5,298 nt of DNA. Origin: JAGQTE01 sp964648005 (GTDB taxonomy: Bacteria; Actinomycetota; Acidimicrobiia; Acidimicrobiales; Acidimicrobilacustridaceae). A program made the position numbers and the translations under genes. The stretch covers positions 1 to 5,298 of the forward strand of contig CAZYKR010000288.1 of assembly GCA_964648005.1 (NCBI GenBank). The letters are read 5' to 3'. Below the pieces are notes generated by a model that was not told the DNA's origin, made no database searches, and worked only from the letters and a program-made list of their open reading frames with translations. Shown here in pieces: positions 1-4,893 of this stretch (position 1 is its first letter; every line of letters begins with the position of its first letter).

Positions 1-1040
1 CCGGGCCATGCGACGGAATGGAACGAGATCGTGCCGGCGACCCGGCTCGGCGGCTGGCCAACGCCCTCGGGCTGGAGCGCTTCGGCAACGTCGAGACCCA
101 GGTGCCGACCGAGCTGTTCGAGGCGGCCGGCGTCGAGCCCCGAGGCGAGCTGTGGGCGGCGATGCTCGACACCAAGGAGAGCTGGGACGGGCTGGTCCGA
201 ACGCACGCCCCCGACATCGAGACCCGCGACGCCATCCTCGCCAACCCGCTGTACCAGAACATCACCGGCAAGTTCGTCCAGAGCCACGACTACATCGCCA
301 TGGAGCGGCTCTATGAGATCCACACCTCGGGGCGCTACGACCTGATCGTCGTGGACACGCCGCCGACGCGCAACGCCATCGACTTCCTCGAGGCGCCCGA
401 GCGCATGGCGGACTTCTTCTCGAGCCGGCTGCTGCGCTGGCTCATCGCCCCCTACCGGTCCCGCCTCCTGACGACGGCGTCGAAGCCCTTCTACTCGGTG
501 GCGGACCGCGTGCTCGGCGCGCAGTTCCTCCAGGACATCGCCGAGTTCTTCATCCTCTTCCAGACAATGTACGACGGGTTCGTCGAGCGCGCTCAGGCGG
601 TCACCGCCACGCTCGCCGACAAGCGCACCACCTTCGTCGTGGTGTCGACGCTCGAGTCGGCGCCGGCGCGCGAAGCCGACTTCTTCATCGAGGCGCTGCA
701 CGACAAGCAGCTGCACCTCGGTGCCGTGGTGCTCAACAAGGTGCTGCCGGACTACCTGCTCGACGAGGCGGCGGCCGCCAGCGCCGAGCGACTCTGCGCC
801 GATGCCGCCAAGCTCACGGCACAGCTGCCGGACACGCTCGGCGATCCGGCACAGGTGGAGCGGGTGCTCACCGAGATCGGCGAGAGCTACCTGAACTACC
901 GCGTCGTGGCCACTCGCGAGGCGGAACAGCGCCGGGAGTTCTCGCGCGTGCCGGACGTGGTGGCGACGGCACCGTACTTCGACGAGGACATCGCCGACCT
1001 GGCCGGGCTGCTGCGCATGGGCGCCCGCATCTGGCGCTGA
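1..1040 (+). CDS. ArsA/Get3-like anion-transporting ATPase, 5' partial
   Basis: Member of the ArsA/Get3 family of dimeric P-loop ATPases (SIMIBI class). Numbering from the in-frame ATG at 18, which is probably not the real start, a DPARRLANALG segment (about residues 9-19) matches the stretch that in actinobacterial homologues follows the strand after the P-loop. VVDTPPTRNAIDFLEAP (D113) is the switch II/Walker B-like signature. The GKGGVGKTT P-loop is absent and must lie upstream, so about 30 or more residues are missing. The rest is typical of the family, with many charged residues and no membrane segments, so the protein is probably cytosolic. Mycobacterial homologues Rv3679/Rv3680 are Get3-like proteins that work as a pair; a partner gene may lie just outside the window. 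Arsenite efflux is unlikely, as no ArsB or ArsR is seen. The stop is one base before the next start, implying co-transcription. The first ~40 nt do not fit this gene (see findings). Confidence 0.88.
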   Translation, partial: GPCDGMERDRAGDPARRLANALGLERFGNVETQVPTELFEAAGVEPRGELWAAMLDTKESWDGLVRTHAPDIETRDAILANPLYQNITGKFVQSHDYIAMERLYEIHTSGRYDLIVVDTPPTRNAIDFLEAPERMADFFSSRLLRWLIAPYRSRLLTTASKPFYSVADRVLGAQFLQDIAEFFILFQTMYDGFVERAQAVTATLADKRTTFVVVSTLESAPAREADFFIEALHDKQLHLGAVVLNKVLPDYLLDEAAAASAERLCADAAKLTAQLPDTLGDPAQVERVLTEIGESYLNYRVVATREAEQRREFSRVPDVVATAPYFDEDIADLAGLLRMGARIWR

Positions 1041-1041
1041 C

Positions 1042-2550
1042 ATGGCCGGCATCGCCGACCTGGCGCGCATCCACACCCCGCTGCGTGCGCCCGATGTCGA
1101 CCACCTCATCGGCCTCGTCGGCTCCTGGGGCCTGCTCGCCGACCTGTGCTTCTCGGACCTGATGCTGTTCGCCTCGATGGGGCACCCGGCCGACGGCGAA
1201 GGGGCGGAGCGGTTCCTGGTGCTGAGCCAGGTGCGCCCGACGACGGGGCAGACGCTGTACAAGACCGACTGGATCGGGCGCGTCGTCACCGACCACGAGC
1301 GGCCGCTCGTGGCGCGCTGCATGAGCTTGGGCGAGATCATCAGCGGGGAGGTGCCGAACCAGGAGCTGCGCGAGCTGGTGCGGGTCCTGTGCATCCCGGT
1401 GCGGCGCGACGGGCGGACGGTGGCCGTGCTCACGCGCGAAGCGGCCTCGTCGGTCGGTCGCCACACGGGCGAGCTCGAGCGGACCTACGTGGAGGTCTTC
1501 CACCGCTTCGCCCGGATGATCGCCACGGGCGAGTTCCCCTTCCGCACCCTCGACGAGTGGGAGGGCGACGCCCCGCGCGTCGGGGACGGGGCCCTGCTGC
1601 TCGACGGCACCGGGCGCATCGAGTTCGCCTCGCCCAACGCCATCTCCGCCCTGCACCGGCTCGGCGTGCACGGGCAGCTCGAGGGCAACCTCCTCGGCGA
1701 GCTGGGCCTGCCGGAGAGCGCCGTGCGTTCCGCCTTCGGCCGGGGCGTTCCGGCCTACGACGAGATGGAGCGCCCCGGGGAGGTCACGGTGTCGATGTGG
1801 TGCCTGCCGCTCCTCGAGCACGGCACCACCACAGGGGCGCTGGCGCTGCTGCACGACATCTCCGAGGTGCGCCGTCGAGACCGCCTGCTGCTGTCCAAGG
1901 ACGCAACCATTCGCGAGATCCACCACCGGGTGAAGAACAACCTCCAGACCATCTCGTCGTTGCTGCGCCTCCAGGCGCGCCGGCTGGAGGCACCCGAGGC
2001 GAAGGCGGCGTTGGAGGAGTCGGTGCGGCGGATCCGCTCGATCGCGCTCGTGCACGAGACGCTCTCACTCGAGGCGGGCGACGACGTCCCGTTCCTCGAG
2101 ATCGTCCGTCCGTTGGTGCGCATGGTGGAGGAGGGACTCGTCTCGCCCGAACGTCCGGTGTCGGTGACGGTCGTCGGCGATGCCGGGAAGCTCCCGGCGA
2201 CGATGGCCACGTCGCTGTCCGTGGTGCTGACCGAGCTGCTCCAGAACGCCATGGACCACGCCTTCCCGTTGGGGTCGGTGCACGAGCCGAGCCACGTCGA
2301 GCTGCGGCTCGGCAACGACGGGCGGTCGGTGACCGTGCTCCTGCGTGACGACGGCGTCGGGTTGCCCGAGGGCTTCGACCTCGAGGCGTCGACCGGGCTC
2401 GGGCTGTCGATCGTGCGGACGCTGGTGACCACCGAGCTGGGTGGCACCATCAGCATGCGCCGGGGTCGCGGCGACGCTGCCCGGCCGGGCACCGTCGTCG
2501 AGCTGATCGTGCCGCTCTCCGAAGACCCGCTCGACCCCCTCGCCCGGTGA
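1042..2550 (+). CDS. pdtaS: PdtaS-like sensor histidine kinase (GAF-PAS-HisKA_2-HATPase)
   Basis: Soluble sensor kinase of 502 aa, almost exactly the length of M. tuberculosis PdtaS (501 aa). Residues ~1-150 form the PdtaS-type N-terminal GAF-fold domain, ~175-280 a PAS domain (FASPNAISALHRLG is characteristic), and ~285-350 the HisKA_2 dimerisation helix with EIHHRVKNNLQT, where His295 is the expected phosphoacceptor. Residues ~390-497 are the HATPase: N-box ELLQNAMDHAF (Asn402), G1 DDGVGLP (Asp437) and G2 TGLGLSIV (Gly452/454). All catalytic motifs are intact and there is no membrane segment, so it acts in the cytosol. The known partner of this family is an ANTAR-domain response regulator (PdtaR) that binds RNA to prevent termination; none is present, so this kinase is orphan here, as in mycobacteria. 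The ATG at 1042 aligns with the mycobacterial N-terminus and has no clear Shine-Dalgarno; translation is probably coupled to the ATPase gene that ends one base upstream. Confidence 0.93.
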   Translation: MAGIADLARIHTPLRAPDVDHLIGLVGSWGLLADLCFSDLMLFASMGHPADGEGAERFLVLSQVRPTTGQTLYKTDWIGRVVTDHERPLVARCMSLGEIISGEVPNQELRELVRVLCIPVRRDGRTVAVLTREAASSVGRHTGELERTYVEVFHRFARMIATGEFPFRTLDEWEGDAPRVGDGALLLDGTGRIEFASPNAISALHRLGVHGQLEGNLLGELGLPESAVRSAFGRGVPAYDEMERPGEVTVSMWCLPLLEHGTTTGALALLHDISEVRRRDRLLLSKDATIREIHHRVKNNLQTISSLLRLQARRLEAPEAKAALEESVRRIRSIALVHETLSLEAGDDVPFLEIVRPLVRMVEEGLVSPERPVSVTVVGDAGKLPATMATSLSVVLTELLQNAMDHAFPLGSVHEPSHVELRLGNDGRSVTVLLRDDGVGLPEGFDLEASTGLGLSIVRTLVTTELGGTISMRRGRGDAARPGTVVELIVPLSEDPLDPLAR

Positions 2551-2581
2551 CGACCGTCACCGCCTGCGCCCGAGCGCGACA

Positions 2582-2602
2582 AGGCCCCCGCACGGGGGGC
2601 CT
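2582..2602. terminator. GC-rich hairpin between convergent genes
   Basis: AGGCCCCC (2582-2589) and GGGGGCCT (2595-2602) form a perfect 8-bp stem with a 5-nt loop, 31 nt after the kinase stop. There is no U-tract on either strand, as is common for actinobacterial terminators. Its place between convergent genes suggests it ends plus-strand (ATPase-kinase) transcription and can also act against minus-strand read-through. An outer pair, GACGACCG (2549-2556) with CGGTCGTC (2603-2610), could extend the structure and overlaps the kinase stop codon. Confidence 0.65.
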
Positions 2603-2621
2603 CGGTCGTCGAACGGTGGGT

Positions 2622-2636
2622 GGGCCGTGTCGGCCC
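2622..2636 (-). terminator. Hairpin just downstream of the whiB stop
   Basis: GGGCCG (2622-2627) and CGGCCC (2631-2636) form a perfect 6-bp stem with a 3-nt loop. On the minus strand the hairpin begins 6 nt after the whiB stop codon, where an intrinsic terminator is expected. No T-run follows, so the hairpin is short and moderately convincing. Confidence 0.5.
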
Positions 2637-2642
2637 TGCGGG

Positions 2643-2939
2643 TCAGGAGACCCGGCGGCGGGCGGCGGCCCGGCGGCGACGGATCTGGCGTCGCTCGTCC
2701 TCGGAGGTGCCGCCCCAGATGCCCGAGTCCTGGTTGGTGTTCAGCGCGAACTCCAGGCAGGGCTCGGCGACCTCGCACTCGGCGCAGACGGCCTTGGCGT
2801 TGGCGATCTGCTCGATGGCGGGGCCGGTCGTGCCGACCGGGAAGAACAGATCGGGATCGGTGTCGCGACAGGCGGCGAACTCGCGCCATTCGTCGGGTTC
2901 GACGGACAGGGCGAGGGAACGTGCGGTCGTGAGGGCCAC
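2643..2939 (-). CDS. whiB1: WhiB1-type iron-sulfur transcriptional regulator
   Basis: Wbl protein of 98 aa that should hold a [4Fe-4S] cluster and act at promoters together with the primary sigma factor. The four cluster ligands are Cys24, Cys52, Cys55 and Cys61 (C-X27-C-X2-C-X5-C). A GIWGG turn (73-77) is followed by SEDERRQIRRRR and a very Arg-rich tail that would contact DNA. RDTDPDLFFPVG, the GPA that follows and QDSGIWGGTSEDERR match WhiB1 much better than WhiB2, WhiB4 or the WhiB3/7 types. The GTG start is chosen because GGAGG lies 4 nt upstream and no other start is available before Cys24; it gives about 14 more N-terminal residues than mycobacterial WhiB1 (84 aa). Open frame continues far upstream through the neighbouring gene but has no family similarity there. 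It is convergent with the kinase gene and divergent from the GDPD gene. In mycobacteria WhiB1 is essential and reacts with nitric oxide; that role is inferred here. Confidence 0.92.
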   Translation of the reverse strand: MALTTARSLALSVEPDEWREFAACRDTDPDLFFPVGTTGPAIEQIANAKAVCAECEVAEPCLEFALNTNQDSGIWGGTSEDERRQIRRRRAAARRRVS

Positions 2940-2943
2940 GGTG

Positions 2944-2948
2944 CCTCC
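2944..2948 (-). promoter_or_regulatory. Shine-Dalgarno of the whiB1-like gene
   Basis: On the minus strand GGAGG lies 4 nt before the GTG at 2939. The spacing is slightly short, but the match is perfect and it fixes the start of the small regulator. Confidence 0.7.
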
Positions 2949-3002
2949 ACAGTCTTTCGGTCGGACGGCCGCTGCCCTGTCTTGCTTGACAAGCCAATCG
3001 GT

Positions 3003-3018
3003 CGTGAAGCTGTTCACA
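3003..3018. promoter_or_regulatory. CRP/FNR-type operator candidate upstream of whiB1-like gene
   Basis: CGTGAAGCTGTTCACA matches TGTGA-N6-TCACA, the consensus shared by E. coli CRP and the mycobacterial cAMP receptor protein, at 9 of 10 defined positions. Its centre is about 71 bp upstream of the whiB GTG. In M. tuberculosis the whiB1 promoter is a known target of CRP (Rv3676), so the match is biologically sensible. Binding is inferred, not shown. Confidence 0.55.
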
Positions 3019-3065
3019 TGCCACCACTGCAGACTGATCCGCAGATGTGCAGCTGGGACGTGAAC

Positions 3066-3079
3066 AACCGTAAACGGTT
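3066..3079. repeat. 14-bp palindromic repeat AACCGT-AA-ACGGTT
   Basis: This is a perfect 6-bp inverted repeat with a 2-bp AA centre in the divergent control region, 73-86 nt from the GDPD start and about 130 nt from the whiB start. It may be an operator for a dimeric regulator. It overlaps the possible minus-strand -10 hexamer TACGGT, a position that would suit repression of whiB1. I do not recognise the regulator. Confidence 0.45.
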
Positions 3080-3137
3080 CTAAAGGTGGTCGCAAGGGGT
3101 GTGCCAATACTTTTTCGTGATACCTGACACACGCTTC

Positions 3138-3143
3138 GAAGGA
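3138..3143 (+). promoter_or_regulatory. Shine-Dalgarno of the GDPD gene
   Basis: GAAGGA is placed 7 nt before the ATG at 3151, good spacing. It supports that ATG over the out-of-frame ATG at 3143. Confidence 0.65.
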
Positions 3144-3150
3144 TGGCTCC

Positions 3151-3885
3151 ATGACCACATCGAGTGGTATCCACAGCCCGTCGATCATCGCCCATCGGGG
3201 CGCGAGCAGGGATTTCCCTGAGAACACGGTGGCCGCGTTCCGTGGTGCCGTCGACCAGGGCGCCGATTGGGTCGAGCTCGATGTGCGCCGAACGGCCGAC
3301 GGCGTCCTCGTCGTCCACCACGACGCCGACCTCGGCCGACCCATCGCCGAGCAGCGCGCGGCCGACCTCCCCCCGTCGGTTCCCACGCTCGCCGCCGCGC
3401 TTGCTGCCTGCGAGCACCTCGGCGTGAACGTCGAGATCAAGCACGCACCGCACGAGCCCGGCTTCGACCCGGCGCGCTCGCTTGCCGAGCCGACGCTGGC
3501 GGTGATCGCCGACGCCGGCCGGCCGGCGTCCGCACCGGTGCTCGTCACCTCGTTCGATCTCGGGATGATCGACCGGGTGCATGCACTCGACCCGTCCATG
3601 CCCACCGGTCTGCTCACCCTGGGGGTGGTGCCCGAGCGCGTCGAACGGGTGGTGGCGCTGACGCACGATCGCGGCCACGTGGCGTTGCATCCCGATGACG
3701 TCAGCACCGACGCCACGCTCGTCGAGGCGGCGCACGCCGCCGGGCTGGTGTGCAACGTCTGGACGGTCGACGATCCGCAGCGGTTGCGGGAGCTGGCAGC
3801 GCTCGGGGTCGACGGGGTGATCACCAACGTCCCTGCGGCGGCGCGGCACGCGCTCGGCATGGCCGGCCCGGCGGGCTCGCGCTAG
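3151..3885 (+). CDS. Glycerophosphodiester phosphodiesterase (GDPD family)
   Basis: Enzyme of 244 aa predicted to hydrolyse glycerophosphodiesters, such as deacylated phospholipid head groups, to glycerol-3-phosphate and an alcohol. The GDPD TIM-barrel motifs appear in order: IIAHRG (His15, Arg16), FPENT (Glu24, Asn25), ELDVR (Glu42, Asp44; metal ligands), VHHD (His57, second catalytic His), VEIK (Glu95, Lys97), VWTVDD (Trp204) and GVDGVITN near the end. The length fits the compact cytosolic UgpQ-like branch; there is no signal peptide, so it should act on imported or internally produced substrates. The start is supported by GAAGGA 7 nt upstream. It is divergent from the whiB1-like gene and convergent with a lipid kinase gene, sharing a CTAG with it at the stops. 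Phospholipase D-type GDPD activity on other substrates cannot be excluded from sequence alone. Confidence 0.93.
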   Translation: MTTSSGIHSPSIIAHRGASRDFPENTVAAFRGAVDQGADWVELDVRRTADGVLVVHHDADLGRPIAEQRAADLPPSVPTLAAALAACEHLGVNVEIKHAPHEPGFDPARSLAEPTLAVIADAGRPASAPVLVTSFDLGMIDRVHALDPSMPTGLLTLGVVPERVERVVALTHDRGHVALHPDDVSTDATLVEAAHAAGLVCNVWTVDDPQRLRELAALGVDGVITNVPAAARHALGMAGPAGSR

Positions 3886-4799
3886 GGCACGACGATGTCG
3901 AGGGCGTCGGGCACGTGGCGGAACCGCAGCTCGTCGACCTCACCGAGGTAGTCGCCGTCGACCTGGTACGGGAACGGGCCGTAGCCGCGCACGGTCACCG
4001 TCGTCTGGTCGGGCCGATACGAGACGAGCGGGTGACGCTGGACCCGGCGTCCGTTCGACAACAGCCCCGAGGCCACGAGGCCCATCACCGTGTGGACGCG
4101 CAGTGTCCGGACGCAGACCGACACCAGGCCGCGCTCGAACGTGGCGTCCGGCGCCAGGTTGATCGGGAGCGAGCCCAGGTAGGTGTAGGGGTTGGAGTTG
4201 AAGCACAGCCCCAGGTAGCCGTCGTCGACGATCGTGCCGTCGCCCGTCTGCACGGCGAACCGTGGCCGGGTCCTGTCGTAGTGGCGAAACGCCGTGTCGA
4301 AGGTGGCGTAGATGAACAGCGGATGGCTCGCCCACCGCTTGAGGTGCCCGCGCCGCTCGACCTGGGCGACCACGGCGGCGTCGAAGCCGTAGCCGGCGTT
4401 GAACAAGAAGCTGCGGTCGTTGACCTCACCCACGCCGATGCGGCGGATGGAGTGGCGGCCGAGGGCCTCCAGCAGCGCCCCCGTTGCCTCGATCGGGTCA
4501 TCGGGCATGCCGATGGTCCGGGCGAACACGTTCGTCGACCCGCCGGGCAGAGCCGCCAGCGCCGTCGCCGAGCCCACCAGGCCGTTCGCCGCCTCGTTGA
4601 GCGTGCCGTCGCCGCCGAGGACCGCGACGACATCGACGCCGTCGTCCGCACCCGCCTGGGCCAGGCGGGCGGCGTGGCCGCGCCGGCTGGTCTCGACCAC
4701 CTCGACCTCGTGGTCGGCCCCCAGGGCTTTGCCGATGACCACCTTCGAGCGCGCCGTGACCGACGATGCCGACGAGTTCACGATCAGCAGGAGGCGCAC
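3882..4799 (-). CDS. Diacylglycerol kinase-family lipid kinase (YegS/LCB5-like)
   Basis: Protein of 305 aa with the DAGK catalytic fold. VNSSAS (Asn8) occupies the first nucleotide-binding loop, LGGDGTLNE (62-66 core) is the signature GGDGT motif, PGGSTNVFAR (85-94) the second conserved loop, and YQVDGDYLGE near the C-terminus fills the DGE-like catalytic position. Such enzymes phosphorylate diacylglycerol or related lipids with ATP; the exact lipid substrate cannot be read from sequence, and PGGSTN instead of the common PxGTGND marks an actinobacterial subgroup. The chosen GTG start at 4799 puts the LLLIVN strand at residue 3, as expected. The frame stays open upstream to 4991, but that part overlaps the etfB gene and has no family similarity. 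There is no Shine-Dalgarno; the message may be leaderless. It is convergent with the GDPD gene (4-nt overlap) and divergent from etfB. Confidence 0.9.
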   Translation of the reverse strand: MRLLLIVNSSASSVTARSKVVIGKALGADHEVEVVETSRRGHAARLAQAGADDGVDVVAVLGGDGTLNEAANGLVGSATALAALPGGSTNVFARTIGMPDDPIEATGALLEALGRHSIRRIGVGEVNDRSFLFNAGYGFDAAVVAQVERRGHLKRWASHPLFIYATFDTAFRHYDRTRPRFAVQTGDGTIVDDGYLGLCFNSNPYTYLGSLPINLAPDATFERGLVSVCVRTLRVHTVMGLVASGLLSNGRRVQRHPLVSYRPDQTTVTVRGYGPFPYQVDGDYLGEVDELRFRHVPDALDIVVP

Positions 4800-4806
4800 G
4801 ACCGCC

Positions 4807-4812
4807 AACCTA
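4807..4812 (-). promoter_or_regulatory. Candidate -10 element for leaderless lipid kinase mRNA
   Basis: On the minus strand TAGGTT (TANNNT pattern) ends 7 nt before the GTG at 4799, so transcription would begin at or one base before the start codon. The lack of a Shine-Dalgarno is consistent with leaderless translation, common in actinobacteria. No good -35 is seen. Confidence 0.4.
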
Positions 4813-4855
4813 GCCAACCGATTTTGGGCTGGGTGCGGCGAGGAGCGGTGTGGAT

Positions 4856-4885
4856 TTGGCCGGTCGTCGGGGCGACCGACAGAAT
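4856..4885 (+). promoter_or_regulatory. Candidate etfB promoter with embedded palindrome
   Basis: TTGGCC (4856-4861) and CAGAAT (4880-4885), 18 bp apart, each match 4 of 6 bases of the -35 and -10 consensus. CAGAAT ends 8 nt before the etfB ATG, which has no Shine-Dalgarno, so the mRNA could be leaderless or nearly so. The spacer holds CGGTCG-N6-CGACCG (4861-4878), a perfect inverted repeat placed where a repressor would block RNA polymerase. Confidence 0.4.
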
Positions 4886-4893
4886 CACCCCCC

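Larger units (their letters stand above)
2949..3137. promoter_or_regulatory. Divergent control region between whiB1-like and GDPD genes
   Basis: This region separates two divergent genes and is visibly richer in A/T than the coding DNA, especially 3061-3130. It contains several inverted repeats: GCTTG-A-CAAGC (2984-2994), a CRP-like site (3003-3018), AACCGT-AA-ACGGTT (3066-3079) and a weaker CRP-like site (3116-3131). Possible promoter hexamers include TTGCGA-N17-TACGGT on the minus strand (-35 at 3091-3096, -10 near 3068-3073) and TACTTT at 3108-3113 on the plus strand, but none is a strong match. I see no ORF, RNA gene or riboswitch that I can name. Confidence 0.55.

Noticed and set aside
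1..1040. Arsenite efflux function for the ATPase
   Set aside because: Family name only; no ArsB, ArsR or ArsC is seen, and the closest known actinobacterial homologues are Get3-like.
868..2055. Long open frame on the minus strand (395 codons) opposite the ATPase-kinase genes
   Set aside because: It is a shadow of the GC-rich plus-strand genes: rich in His, Arg, Ala, Gly and Pro, with no recognisable motif, and opposite a clear PdtaS-like kinase.
3062..3080. GAAC/GTTC pair resembling an actinobacterial LexA (SOS) box
   Set aside because: The half-sites are separated by 11 nt instead of the 4 nt expected for a LexA box, so the inner palindrome is the better reading.
2557..3849. Long minus-strand open frame across the whiB and GDPD genes
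   Set aside because: It reads the whiB gene in the wrong frame and runs antisense to GDPD; the translation is low-complexity with no family similarity.
2940..3860. Extension of the WhiB frame upstream by about 300 codons
   Set aside because: The frame is open only by GC bias. It crosses the AT-richer control region and runs antisense to GDPD, while the GTG at 2939 has a perfect GGAGG upstream.
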